A DNA stretch of 64,000 nt from Proteiniphilum sp. X52 (GCF_003712195.1 NZ_RDSD01000010.1:1-64000); one strand, 5' to 3'. Shown: positions 18,566-27,572, counted from the first letter of the stretch. Program-made: numbers and translations. The notes: generated by a model from the letters alone, not told the origin.

Positions 18566-18893
18566 TCTTGCATCGAATTTAATACGCAAAGGTACAAATA
18601 AGAATCGAATCGGGGAAAATGGGCTGTTTATTTGCTGTTGGAAACGAGAATGATAACCATTCTAGCGTAAGAAAATGATTAAAAGCGAGTTCCATACGAT
18701 ACCTTTTAAATAAATAATTTTAATCGTATGAAGTAAGCGGAAAAGAAAAAATAGTATTACCTTTACAACTTCGGAATGGTATATCATTAATCCATTACTG
18801 AGATCTTTTGCCGCGGGACTTTTTTATCATCCAATTGCAGCGTCCCCGAAGCCGATTCGGGATTTGAGAGAGAAAAAGAAAAAAACGATATAA
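18566..18893. other. Divergent promoter region mnmA/recJ
   Basis: The minus-strand TACCTTTG (18594-18587) serves mnmA. On the plus strand, ATTACCTTTACAAC near 18754-18768 is a near-match -7 box (TACCTTTA) for recJ, about 130 bp before its ATG. No gene seen. Confidence 0.45.
18587..18594 (-). promoter_or_regulatory. Bacteroidota -7 box for mnmA
   Basis: Minus-strand TACCTTTG followed by CG, 22 bp before the mnmA ATG, so the 5' UTR would be very short. Confidence 0.55.
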
Positions 18894-20609
18894 ATGACTT
18901 ACAAATGGAATTATTCAACCCTTACAAACGACCAAAAAAATAAAAAAAATGAACTAGCGAAAGAATTAAACTTGCATCCCGTTCTTGCTGAATTGCTTAT
19001 CAAAAGAGGTATAGAGACAAAAGAGAAAGCAATCGCTTTTTTGCATCCAAAGCTCAAGGATTTGCATGACCCTTTTCTGTTACCTGATATGGATGTGGCC
19101 ATCCGGCGGATTGAACAGGCTCTGGGTAATAAGGAGCGAATTCTTATTTATGGAGATTATGATGTGGATGGTACAACCGCTGTTTCGTTGGTGTACAAAT
19201 TCTTTCGGGGAATTACAAGTAATATTGATTATTATATTCCAGACCGGTACGATGAAGGGTATGGCATTTCGTTCCAAGGAATCGATTATGCCGTGGAGAC
19301 AGGCGTAAAGCTCATTGTCTCTCTTGATTGTGGCATTAAGGCGGTAAGCAAGGTTGCCTATGCCAAAGAAAAAGGCATTGATTTTATTATTTGTGATCAT
19401 CATATGCCGGATGATCATCTTCCGGATGCCGTAGCTGTTGTCGATGCCAAGCGGCTCGATTCCATCTATCCCTACGACGACCTGTCGGGTTGCGGTGTCG
19501 GTTTTAAATTAGTACACGCTTTCTCACAGCGGAACGGCTATCCTTTTTCTGATATCGAACCGCTGCTCGATCTGGTGGCAGTAAGTATCGCGTCCGATAT
19601 TGTCCCGCTTACGGGTGAGAACCGCATCCTGATGCACCATGGACTAAAGCAACTCAACTCTAATCCCAGCTTCGGATTACGGGGTATCATCGAGATATGT
19701 GGGCTACAGCGAAAGCAGATCACTGTCAACGATATCGTCTTTAAGATAGGACCCCGTATCAATGCCTCGGGCCGGATGATGAACGGGAAAGAGGCGGTCG
19801 ATCTGATGATTGAGAATGATATGACTTCTGCCAGGGAGAAAAGCAAGCATATTGATAAATATAACGAAGACCGGCGTGAACTGGATAAGAAGATCACCGA
19901 CGAGGCCATAGCATATATCGATAACCATATCGATATGATTCAGCAGAAGAGTATTGTAATCTATAATGAAACGTGGCACAAGGGAATTGTGGGTATTGTG
20001 GCTTCGCGGTTAACCGAGAAATATTACCGGCCGGCGGTCGTTCTCACCAAATCGGGCGGGATGATTTCCGGATCAGCCCGTTCCGTACCCGGATTTGATG
20101 TCTATAAAGCGATTGAATCGTGTCGTGATATCCTGGAAAATTTTGGAGGCCATACCTATGCCGCGGGGTTGACGTTGCGGGAAGAGAGCCTGCAGGCATT
20201 TACCGAGCGGTTTAATATGCTCTCTTTTGATGGTGTCGAGGCGCGAATGATGTTGCCACAGATTACGGTCGATGCGGAGATATCACTCTCACAAATCAGT
20301 CCGGCGATGAGCACCGGCCTCGATTTGTTCAATCCTTTCGGGCCGGAAAATGAAAATCCTATATTTCTTACCAGAGGGGTGTATGATACCGGAAACAGCA
20401 GGCTTGTAGGGAGAGAGAGCCGTCATATTAAGCTGGAGGTCGTGGATAAAACCACTGACAGGCCCTTTTCCGGTATTGCTTTTAGCCAGCATGATTTCTT
20501 TCAACGTATCAAAGCAGGCCTGCCGGTCGACATTTGTTACACAATCGAAGAAAACAGGCATGGCAGCAAATCTTTTACTCAGCTTATCATAAAGGACATA
20601 AAAGGGTAA
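18894..20609 (+). CDS. recJ: Single-stranded-DNA-specific exonuclease RecJ
   Basis: 571 residues. DHH motifs are in order: YGDYDVDGTTA (about 83-93), SLDCGIK, then the DHH itself in IICDHHMPDD (about 165), followed by the DHHA1 region with GGHTYAAGLTL (about 420). RecJ degrades 5' single strands in recombination and mismatch repair. It is followed 20 bp later by recQ, a functional pairing known from RecF-pathway repair. Confidence 0.95.
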   Translation: MTYKWNYSTLTNDQKNKKNELAKELNLHPVLAELLIKRGIETKEKAIAFLHPKLKDLHDPFLLPDMDVAIRRIEQALGNKERILIYGDYDVDGTTAVSLVYKFFRGITSNIDYYIPDRYDEGYGISFQGIDYAVETGVKLIVSLDCGIKAVSKVAYAKEKGIDFIICDHHMPDDHLPDAVAVVDAKRLDSIYPYDDLSGCGVGFKLVHAFSQRNGYPFSDIEPLLDLVAVSIASDIVPLTGENRILMHHGLKQLNSNPSFGLRGIIEICGLQRKQITVNDIVFKIGPRINASGRMMNGKEAVDLMIENDMTSAREKSKHIDKYNEDRRELDKKITDEAIAYIDNHIDMIQQKSIVIYNETWHKGIVGIVASRLTEKYYRPAVVLTKSGGMISGSARSVPGFDVYKAIESCRDILENFGGHTYAAGLTLREESLQAFTERFNMLSFDGVEARMMLPQITVDAEISLSQISPAMSTGLDLFNPFGPENENPIFLTRGVYDTGNSRLVGRESRHIKLEVVDKTTDRPFSGIAFSQHDFFQRIKAGLPVDICYTIEENRHGSKSFTQLIIKDIKG

Positions 20610-20629
20610 ACAGCACAGGGTGTTTGCGT

Positions 20630-22579
20630 ATGCAACCGGATCTATTTCATAACATACTGCGTGAAAACTGGGGGTATTCCTCATTTCGGCCTTTGCAGGA
20701 AGAAATTATCCAGTCGGTATGGGAAGGACGGGACACTTTGGGGTTAATGCCCACCGGCGGCGGTAAATCATTAACCTTTCAGGTGCCGGTGATGGCAATG
20801 AAAGGGATTTGTCTGGTCGTCACGCCATTGATAGCCTTGATGAAAGATCAGGTGGACAATCTCCGTGAGCGGGGCATCAAGGCGGCAGCCGTCTATTCCG
20901 GAATGTCGCGTGAAGATATTATTACCACCCTCGAGAACTGTATTTTCGGAGATTATAAATTTCTCTATGTCTCCCCCGAGCGTCTTTCTTCCGAGATTTT
21001 TATTGCAAAGCTGCGGGCCATGGATGTCTGCCTTTTAGTGGTGGATGAATCCCATTGTATCTCACAATGGGGGTATGATTTCCGTCCCTCCTACCTGAAA
21101 ATCGCGGAGATCCGTAATTTATTGGAAGGTGTTCCCTTGCTGGCACTTACCGCTACGGCTACCAAGGAGGTGGTAGATGATATTCAGGAGAAGCTGCTCT
21201 TCAAGGAAAAAAATGTATTCCGTGTAAGTTTTGAACGAGAGAATCTTTCGTATGTGGTACGGACTGTGGAGGACAAAACGAGGGGATTGTTACATATTCT
21301 TCAATCGGTTCCCGGATCGGCCATCGTGTATGTGAGGAGCCGGCAAAAGACGGCGGAGGTTGCCCAATCACTCCGCAAAGCGGGTATTCCGGCCGATTTC
21401 TTCCATGCCGGCCTTTCTTATGAGAATAAGGTGTTCCGGCAGAACGCCTGGAAGATGAATGAGTGCAGGGTGATGGTAGCCACCAATGCTTTCGGAATGG
21501 GGATCGATAAGCCCGATGTGCGGGTGGTGGTGCATTTGGACTTACCCAATTCGCTCGAAGAGTATTTTCAGGAAGCAGGCCGCGCAGGCCGCGACGGGGA
21601 ACGTTCGTACGCCATTATTCTATATGAGAAGGCCGATAGCGCCAAGTTGAAAAAGCGGATTGCAGACTCGTTTCCTCCCCGGGATTTTATACTGCGGGTG
21701 TATGAAGCATTGGGAAATTATTACCAGATAGCCGTCGGGGCCGGGTACAATAATGCATATGATTTCACTCTTCCGGAGTTTTGCCAGCCATACAAACTCC
21801 CTTTCCTGCAAACCCATCATGCGCTGAAAATACTGGAACTGGCCGGTTATATCGAATATACGGAAGAGATAGATGTGCGTTCCCGGGTGCGATTCCTGGT
21901 CTACCGCGACGAGATCTATTCGCTGCATCTGGACAAAGAAATGGATGCCCTTTCGCATGCTATCCTACGTAACTACACAGGTGTTTTTTCGGATGATGTC
22001 TATATTGACGAGTCGTTGCTTGCCTTGAAAATTGGAAAAAGCCGCCGGGAGGTGTGTGAAATGCTCGTCGCTCTTTCCCGCGCAAAATATATCCGCTATA
22101 TACCACAGAAGAAAACACCCTTTGTGGTGTTTACCACTTCACGTGAGGAGAATCATTTCGTCACCATCCCCCGAACAGTTTATGAAGAGCGAAAAAAACG
22201 TTTTGAGAAACGAATTTTCTCTATGATCGATTACGCCGAGTCTACGGATATATGCCGTAGCAGGATGTTGCTGATCTATTTCGGAGAACTTTCCGCGAAA
22301 GATTGCGGCCACTGCGATGTTTGTCTGAAGAAGAGTGCGGCCGGCCTGCCCAACTACCTGTTCCGTCAGATCGCGGACAAGTTGAGGGATACTTTACAAC
22401 GACAGGTATCTTTGCGGTTCAATGAGCTTATTGATGCTGTTTTGGATGAAAACGAAAATTCGGACGAAAACCGGGAGAGAGTCATTCCGGTACTCCGATT
22501 TTTGATCGATGCGGGAGAGTTTACCTTGACAGACGATGTGGTGACTTCCGTAAAGAAAGTGGAAAACCAAAAAGAATAA
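20630..22579 (+). CDS. recQ: ATP-dependent DNA helicase RecQ
   Basis: 649 residues from ATG 20630; the frame is open upstream inside recJ but MQPDLFHNILRENWGYSSFR is the natural start. Walker A is MPTGGGKS, the DExH box is DESH in VVDESHCISQWG, and motif VI is EAGRAGRDG. The RQC zinc cysteines are at CRSR...CGHCDVC. A winged-helix end follows, but no HRDC domain is evident. Forms a recJ-recQ operon. Confidence 0.95.
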   Translation: MQPDLFHNILRENWGYSSFRPLQEEIIQSVWEGRDTLGLMPTGGGKSLTFQVPVMAMKGICLVVTPLIALMKDQVDNLRERGIKAAAVYSGMSREDIITTLENCIFGDYKFLYVSPERLSSEIFIAKLRAMDVCLLVVDESHCISQWGYDFRPSYLKIAEIRNLLEGVPLLALTATATKEVVDDIQEKLLFKEKNVFRVSFERENLSYVVRTVEDKTRGLLHILQSVPGSAIVYVRSRQKTAEVAQSLRKAGIPADFFHAGLSYENKVFRQNAWKMNECRVMVATNAFGMGIDKPDVRVVVHLDLPNSLEEYFQEAGRAGRDGERSYAIILYEKADSAKLKKRIADSFPPRDFILRVYEALGNYYQIAVGAGYNNAYDFTLPEFCQPYKLPFLQTHHALKILELAGYIEYTEEIDVRSRVRFLVYRDEIYSLHLDKEMDALSHAILRNYTGVFSDDVYIDESLLALKIGKSRREVCEMLVALSRAKYIRYIPQKKTPFVVFTTSREENHFVTIPRTVYEERKKRFEKRIFSMIDYAESTDICRSRMLLIYFGELSAKDCGHCDVCLKKSAAGLPNYLFRQIADKLRDTLQRQVSLRFNELIDAVLDENENSDENRERVIPVLRFLIDAGEFTLTDDVVTSVKKVENQKE

Positions 22580-22616
22580 GGCGTGTGCGTTATATTAAAA
22601 CGATCAAGGATTGGAT

Positions 22617-23189
22617 ATGATTGAATTGAAAGAAAATAATAATTTTTATGTCATCACAGGTGGCCCGGGAGTGGGGAAAACCACTTTGTTAGAGGAATTG
22701 AAGAATAGAAATTTTCAAATAGTTCCTGAAATTGCTCGTGAATTGATAAAAGAACAACAAGCAAAGAATGGAAAAGCGCTACCCTGGAAAGACAAGAATT
22801 TGTATAAGGAAATGATGTTTGAACGTTCGATAAATAGTTTTGAGCAAATTGAAAAAAACTTGAATGATAAAAAACCTGTTTTTTTCGATCGTGGATTTTT
22901 AGATGCAATTTGTTACGCGGAATTAATTCAATCGGAAATAAGCGAACGAATGAAATCTTATGCGGAAAATTGGAAATACAATGAAAATGTTTTCATGCTT
23001 CCCCCTTGGCGGGAAATTTACCAAACCGATAACGAACGAAAACAAGAATGGAAAGAAGCCGTTTTGACATTTGAAAAAATGTGCGGAACCTACGAAAGTT
23101 ACGGATACAATATTATCGAAATACCAAAAAAATCCGTGAGGGAAAGAGCCGATTTCATCTCGGAATTTATCAAAGAAAACGATAAATAA
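22617..23189 (+). CDS. P-loop ATPase, AAA_28-like
   Basis: 190 residues from ATG 22617; a TTG at 22611 is in frame, but AAGGA lies at a suitable distance from the ATG. Walker A is TGGPGVGKTTLLEEL, and FFDRGFLDAICYAE matches the second motif of the AAA_28/NadR-like predicted kinase-ATPase family. Substrate unknown. Base composition is markedly AT-rich compared with recQ and the following GC-rich genes, which hints at separate acquisition. Confidence 0.75.
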   Translation: MIELKENNNFYVITGGPGVGKTTLLEELKNRNFQIVPEIARELIKEQQAKNGKALPWKDKNLYKEMMFERSINSFEQIEKNLNDKKPVFFDRGFLDAICYAELIQSEISERMKSYAENWKYNENVFMLPPWREIYQTDNERKQEWKEAVLTFEKMCGTYESYGYNIIEIPKKSVRERADFISEFIKENDK

Positions 23190-23516
23190 AAATGCGAACG
23201 CGCACAATGGCCATACGTCGTGATGCGATAAAAAAATCATGCCCACACGCATCACCGGCTACGTTCAGCCCAAAGCCGAATGGTTCGGCACAACCGGCAA
23301 ACACGGGGAATTGAACATTGACTGGGGCGGATTCTTGCCGGTGGATGCCCGATAATCCGTAATATTGGTAAGTAAAACCGTAATATGTGTTACAACTTAT
23401 CGATGGATTAATCGCATCTTTGCGAATATAAAATTTATAACCGAATGAAGACTCAACTCATTTGGGATGTAGAAACATCGGGCACCCCAATGTCAAACCC
23501 TAAACATCAATGACAT
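23190..23516. other. Intergenic stretch with a short gene fragment
   Basis: Holds the 38-codon fragment at 23239-23355 and then AT-rich sequence with CATCTTTGC near 23411, a possible -7 box (first base off consensus) for the Fe-S operon. Confidence 0.4.
23239..23355 (+). pseudogene. GC-rich gene fragment (38 codons)
   Basis: ATG to TAA frame reading MPTRITGYVQPKAEWFG, then TTGKHGELNIDWGGFLPVDA. Codon use is GC-rich like the Fe-S operon next to it and unlike the AAA ATPase before it. A stop lies in frame 18 bp upstream. It looks like the C-terminal tail of a lost gene; I do not recognise the family. Confidence 0.35.
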
Positions 23517-25058
23517 ATGTTGAAGATAGTCAGACGGATACTCGCCACGGTGTTCTTTGCCGGCGTTACATTGTTGTTTCTCGATTTCACGGGAACACTG
23601 CACAGAGGATTTGGCTGGATGGCAAAACTGCAATTCATTCCCGCCGTTTTAGCCGTAAACGTCGCGGTCGTTTTGCTGCTCGTGGCATTGACCTTGCTTT
23701 TCGGACGGATTTACTGCTCGGTAATTTGTCCGCTTGGCGTGTTTCAGGACGGCGTATCCAACCTGTCGGCGCGGCGCAAGGGAAAGAAAAACCGTTTCCG
23801 CTACTCGCCGGCAATGTCGTGGTTGCGATACGGCGTGTTGGCGCTGTTTGTTGTGATGTTGGTGGCCGGCGTGAACGTTGCTGTTTCGTTGCTCGACCCG
23901 TACGGCGTTTACGGGCGTATGGCATCTAACTTCCTGTCACCCGTTTATCGACTGGCAAACAACCTGTTGGCGTGGTTTTCCGAACGTGTGGACAGTTATG
24001 TCTTTTACTCCACCGATGTGTGGATAAAAGGGTGGATTACCTTCGGCATGGCCGTTGTGATGTTCGGCGTGGTCGGTTTTTTGGCTTGGCGGAACGGACG
24101 CGCATATTGCAACACGGTTTGCCCGGTGGGAACCATGCTCGGTTTCCTGTCGCGGTTTTCGCTGTTCAGAATGGCTTTCGATACCGAAAAATGCACCCGG
24201 TGCAACGCCTGCGAACGCCGCTGCAAATCGTCATGCATCGATGTGAAAACAATGACCATCGACCACAGCCGTTGCGTAACCTGTTTCAATTGTATTGAGC
24301 GGTGCAAGTTCGGCGCGATGAATTATGCCCCTGTAAAATGGGGCCGGAAAAGGGGGGAAAAACCATCGTCCGGTCAAACCCCTGTTTCTGCAACGGTAAA
24401 CACGGATAGTCAAAACACCATGTCGCGGCGCAATGCCCTTTCCGCCATTACGTTTTTGGCGGCGGGCACCGTGCTGAAAGCGCAGGAGCAGGCCGTTGAA
24501 GTGCGTGGCGATGGCGGATTGGCCGAAATCATGGACAAAAAGAACATTGCCCGACAAACTCCCATCGTACCGCCCGGCTCAATGGGCGCCCGCCATATGA
24601 AACAGCACTGCACGGCATGCCAATTGTGCGTATCGGCTTGTCCCAACAATATTTTACGTCCTTCCAACAAACTGGCCACGTTGATGCAACCCGAAATGTC
24701 GTACGAGCGCGGCTATTGCCGTCCCGAGTGCGTGGAATGCTCGCACGTGTGCCCCACCGGGGCCATTAAACCGATTTCGGCAGCCGACAAATCCGCCATC
24801 GCCATCGGACTGGCCGTGTGGGTGAGCGACCGTTGCGTGGTGAACACCGATGGGGTGCAATGCCACAATTGCCAGCGGCATTGCCCCACGGGCGCCATCA
24901 CATTGGTTGACCGTGACCCGGGTTACAGCGATTCGCTCAAAGTGCCCGTCGTGGACAAGGAGCTGTGCATCGGCTGCGGCGCGTGCGAAAACCTCTGTCC
25001 CGCACGCCCGTACAGCGCCATTTATGTGGAAGGAAACGTAAGGCATCACCAAATTTAA
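23517..25058 (+). CDS. NapH-like membrane polyferredoxin with internal twin-arginine segment
   Basis: 513 residues. The N-terminal membrane domain (about 1-215) has four to five TM helices and two CxxxCP motifs (CSVICPLG and CNTVCPVG) typical of NapH/NosR/CcoG. A dicluster ferredoxin segment follows at about 225-270 (CTRCNACERRC, CVTCFNCIERC). At residue 302 MSRRNALSAITFLAAG looks like a Tat signal or anchor in the middle of the chain. After it come at least four more clusters (CTACQLCVSACP, CVECSHVCP, CHNCQRHCP, CIGCGACENLCP). Predicted to carry electrons between the quinone pool or cytoplasm and a periplasmic partner, probably the aldo-keto reductase 10 bp downstream. GC content is far higher than the surroundings. 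Confidence 0.85.
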   Translation: MLKIVRRILATVFFAGVTLLFLDFTGTLHRGFGWMAKLQFIPAVLAVNVAVVLLLVALTLLFGRIYCSVICPLGVFQDGVSNLSARRKGKKNRFRYSPAMSWLRYGVLALFVVMLVAGVNVAVSLLDPYGVYGRMASNFLSPVYRLANNLLAWFSERVDSYVFYSTDVWIKGWITFGMAVVMFGVVGFLAWRNGRAYCNTVCPVGTMLGFLSRFSLFRMAFDTEKCTRCNACERRCKSSCIDVKTMTIDHSRCVTCFNCIERCKFGAMNYAPVKWGRKRGEKPSSGQTPVSATVNTDSQNTMSRRNALSAITFLAAGTVLKAQEQAVEVRGDGGLAEIMDKKNIARQTPIVPPGSMGARHMKQHCTACQLCVSACPNNILRPSNKLATLMQPEMSYERGYCRPECVECSHVCPTGAIKPISAADKSAIAIGLAVWVSDRCVVNTDGVQCHNCQRHCPTGAITLVDRDPGYSDSLKVPVVDKELCIGCGACENLCPARPYSAIYVEGNVRHHQI

Positions 25059-25068
25059 TCCGACTTTT

Positions 25069-26514
25069 ATGATGGAAAAAAAGAAAAGCAACAGCGATAA
25101 AATGGGCCGCCGAAGCTTCCTGAAAACCTTGGGTGCCGGCTCGGTTGCCACCACGGCCGCGCTGTCGGGGTGCAAACCTTCAGGCGGCGGGGGCGCTTCC
25201 GGAGGAACAGCCCTCGCCGAAGTTCCTACGGATAAAATGACCTACCGCGTCTCGCCCACCACGGGCGACCGCGTGTCGTTACTCGGCTACGGCTGCATGC
25301 GCTGGCCCCTGCGTCAAAAAGCCGATGGTTCGGGCGAAGAAATAGACCAGGATGCAGTGAACGAATTAGTGGATTACGCCATCGCGCACGGCGTCAATTA
25401 TTTCGACACGGCGCCGGTGTATGTGCGCGGCTGGTCGGAAACGGCTACCGGAATCGCGCTCAAACGCCACCCGCGCGACAAGTTTTTTATCGCCACCAAA
25501 ATGTCCACCCACCGCGATGACCCGCAACTGCGCAGTTTTGAAGGTTCGCGCGCCATGTACGAGCAGTCGTTCCGCAATTTGCAGGTCGATTACATTGATT
25601 ACTACCTGCTTCACGGCGTGGGTATCGGCGGAATGGCACCGCTTCGCGAACGGTTTTACGACAACGGGATGCTCGATTTCCTCATCAAAGAGCGTGCGTT
25701 GGGCCGTATCCGCAACCTCGGATGGTCGTTTCACGGCGAACAGGAAGTGTTCGATTTCCTGTTGGCCGAACAAGACGCAGGACACGTGCGGTGGGATTTT
25801 GCGCAGATTCAGTTGAATTACATCGATTGGAAACATGCGTCGGGCTGGAACATCAACGCCGAATACCTATTGGGCGAGTTGGAAAAACGCGACATTCCCG
25901 CCGTGATTATGGAACCGCTCTTGGGCGGACGGCTCTCACGCTTGGGTTCCGAAGCGTTGCACATTCTGCAGGAAATGCGTCCGCAAGACAGCGCCGCTTC
26001 GTGGGCTTTCCGTTACGCAGGCACGCCCGAAAGCGTGCTCACCGTACTCAGCGGCATGGTATATATGGAGCATTTGCAGGAAAACGTGCGCACCTATTCG
26101 CCCCTCGTGCCGGTAAACGCCGAAGAAAACGGCGCGTTGGAAAAGGTGGCGGAAATCATGCTCAACGCCGATTATGTGCAGTGCACCGAATGCCAATATT
26201 GCATGCCGTGCCCGTACGGGGTGGATATCCCGGGGGTTTTCGGGCATTACAACCGCATCATCAGTGCGGGCAAACGGCTCAAAAGCTCCAACGATGAAAA
26301 TTACCGTAAAGCCCGCCGCGATTTCCTTGTGGGTTACGACCGCAACATACCCAAATTTCGTCAGGCCAACCACTGCATCGGATGCGAAATCTGCAAACCC
26401 CACTGTCCGCAAACCATTGACATCCCCAACGAGATGCGGCGGATTGATGTATACACTGAACAATTAAAACAAGGAGTGGAGTTCAGCAACGAGCAATTGG
26501 CAATTAAGAGATAA
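25069..26514 (+). CDS. Exported Fe-S aldo/keto reductase (Tat lipoprotein)
   Basis: 481 residues. The N-terminus has GRRSFLKTLGAG (twin arginine) and then a lipobox-like TAALSGC, so it is likely Tat-exported and lipid-anchored. The AKR barrel (about 60-375) keeps the catalytic residues: Asp and Tyr in NYFDTAPVYVRGWSE, Lys in ATKMS, His in YYLLHG. Two Fe-S motifs follow, CTECQYCMPCPYGVDIP and CIGCEICKPHCPQTIDIP. This is the domain order of Fe-S oxidoreductases COG1453. Substrate unknown. Cotranscribed with the polyferredoxin, and equally GC-rich. Confidence 0.88.
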   Translation: MMEKKKSNSDKMGRRSFLKTLGAGSVATTAALSGCKPSGGGGASGGTALAEVPTDKMTYRVSPTTGDRVSLLGYGCMRWPLRQKADGSGEEIDQDAVNELVDYAIAHGVNYFDTAPVYVRGWSETATGIALKRHPRDKFFIATKMSTHRDDPQLRSFEGSRAMYEQSFRNLQVDYIDYYLLHGVGIGGMAPLRERFYDNGMLDFLIKERALGRIRNLGWSFHGEQEVFDFLLAEQDAGHVRWDFAQIQLNYIDWKHASGWNINAEYLLGELEKRDIPAVIMEPLLGGRLSRLGSEALHILQEMRPQDSAASWAFRYAGTPESVLTVLSGMVYMEHLQENVRTYSPLVPVNAEENGALEKVAEIMLNADYVQCTECQYCMPCPYGVDIPGVFGHYNRIISAGKRLKSSNDENYRKARRDFLVGYDRNIPKFRQANHCIGCEICKPHCPQTIDIPNEMRRIDVYTEQLKQGVEFSNEQLAIKR

Positions 26515-26533
26515 TTTCAAAACAGTTTCTAAA
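26515..26533. repeat. Solo copy of the MITE-type inverted-repeat end
   Basis: TTTCAAAACAGTTTCTAA right after the reductase stop matches the right end of the element at 4291-4310. No partner end is seen within 300 bp, so it may be a decayed element or the scar of one. Confidence 0.4.
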
Positions 26534-26646
26534 AACAGCCTGAAAATTCTCTATTATGAGAATATAAATAAAAAGGCTATGGTTAACCTCAAAATTTGTG
26601 ATCTGGATAATGAGACGTTTTGGACGTCGTTTTCCCAAAAGAAAAA

Positions 26647-26672
26647 CACTTACCGAAATTCATCGATAAGTG
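26647..26672 (-). terminator. Terminator of tRNA-Arg
   Basis: On the minus strand CACTTATCGA pairs with TCGGTAAGTG (one G-U) around a short loop and is followed by TTTTTC. It lies about 15 bp beyond the tRNA 3' end. Confidence 0.75.
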
Positions 26673-26686
26673 CTTGATTGTTAGCG

Positions 26687-26760
26687 TGACTCCGACAGGA
26701 TTCAAACCTGTAACCTTCTGATCCGTAGTCAGATGCTCTATTCAGTTAAGCTACGGAGCC
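26687..26760 (-). tRNA. tRNA-Arg (anticodon ACG)
   Basis: 74 nt. Acceptor GGCTCCG pairs with CGGAGTC, discriminator A. D stem GCTT/GAGC, anticodon stem TCTGA/TCAGA with loop CTACGGA (ACG), T stem ACAGG/CCTGT with loop TTTGAAT. CCA is not encoded. A34 would be expected to become inosine via TadA. Confidence 0.95.
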
Positions 26761-26951
26761 CTCATTTGCGGGTACAAAAATACACTATTTTTGTCAAACC
26801 GCAAAATAATTTGATGAATTGTTACATGGGCATAGACATAGACGCCTACGGAGACTCCGCCATGGCGGAAACAAATGAAATCTCCAGGATTATTTTAATC
26901 CTCAAAGGTTTCATTTATGGAAATAAAACAATAAAATAATCGTATGAATAG

Positions 26952-26982
26952 TTTGTTAATTTTCTGAATTATTGTAACTTTG
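26952..26982 (+). promoter_or_regulatory. Consensus Bacteroidota promoter of rplM-rpsI
   Basis: TTTG at 26952-26955, a 19-bp spacer, and TAACTTTG at 26975-26982. This is an exact TTTG-N19-TAnnTTTG arrangement and the best promoter in the window. Confidence 0.85.
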
Positions 26983-27043
26983 CAGTCCGATTATTAGTTT
27001 TTATCAATTAAGAGTTTGATTCATAGCTTTTTATTTGCCGAAA

Positions 27044-27077
27044 CCCACCTTAGCCGGGCAAGATAAGGAGCTGTGGG
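27044..27077 (+). promoter_or_regulatory. Candidate L13 leader hairpin
   Basis: CCCACCTTA (27044-27052) pairs as CCTTA/TAAGG (27064-27068) and, across an AGCTG bulge, CCCA/TGGG (27074-27077). The loop is GCCGGGCAAGA. It sits in the rplM 5' UTR, where L13 autoregulatory leaders are known in other phyla. The assignment is inference. Confidence 0.45.
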
Positions 27078-27116
27078 GTCAACTTCACAGTAATTTACTA
27101 ATTAAAATCAACAAAA

Positions 27117-27572
27117 GTGGATACACTAAGTTATAAAACTATTTCTGTAAACAAGGAAACGGCACAGAAAGAATGGGTTGAAATTGATGCCACCGGACAA
27201 CCGTTGGGCCGCCTCTGTTCCAAAGTAGCCAAACTGCTGAGAGGAAAGTACAAGGCAAGCTTTACCCCGCATGTGGATTGTGGTGACAATGTCATCATCC
27301 TGAATGCCGACAAGGTTGCCCTTTCGGGTAACAAATGGACAGATCGCATTTATTTGCGTTATTCGGGTTATCCCGGCGGGCAACGCGAATATACTCCTGC
27401 CGATTTGATGGCAAAAGGTCCCGACAGACTTTTCAGAAAAGTGGTAAAAGGGATGCTGCCGAAAAATAAATTAGGCGATGCTATCATCAAGAACATGTAT
27501 GTTTACGCAGGAGACCAACATCCCCATCAGGCCCAGAAACCCAAGAAATTAGATATTAATACGCTTAAATAA
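27117..27572 (+). CDS. rplM: 50S ribosomal protein L13
   Basis: 151 residues starting with GTG at 27117 (VDTLSYKTIS, read as Met); no ATG exists nearby that keeps the conserved N-terminus. Core motifs are EWVEIDATGQPLGRL and HVDCGDNVIILNADKV, with YVYAGDQHPHQAQ near the end. Binds 23S rRNA early in 50S assembly. One base separates it from rpsI, the usual operon. Confidence 0.97.
   Translation: MDTLSYKTISVNKETAQKEWVEIDATGQPLGRLCSKVAKLLRGKYKASFTPHVDCGDNVIILNADKVALSGNKWTDRIYLRYSGYPGGQREYTPADLMAKGPDRLFRKVVKGMLPKNKLGDAIIKNMYVYAGDQHPHQAQKPKKLDINTLK

Larger units (their letters stand above)
26761..27116. other. Promoter and leader of the rplM operon
   Basis: The first ~180 bp hold no gene. A consensus promoter (26952-26982) and a leader of about 130 nt with a bipartite hairpin (27044-27077) precede the GTG start of rplM. 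Confidence 0.6.

Noticed and set aside
23510-23929. 139-codon plus-strand frame overlapping the polyferredoxin
   Set aside because: Arg-rich shadow of a GC-rich gene in another frame; the CxxxCP-bearing frame is the real one.
24005-25175. Several minus-strand frames of 100-173 codons opposite the Fe-S genes
   Set aside because: Shadows of GC-rich coding sequence, with no domain motifs.
25722-26297. 191-codon frame inside the aldo-keto reductase gene
   Set aside because: Arg/His-rich shadow caused by high GC; catalytic motifs are all in the other frame.
26733-26939. 68-codon frame running out of tRNA-Arg
   Set aside because: It begins inside the tRNA gene and has no features of a protein.
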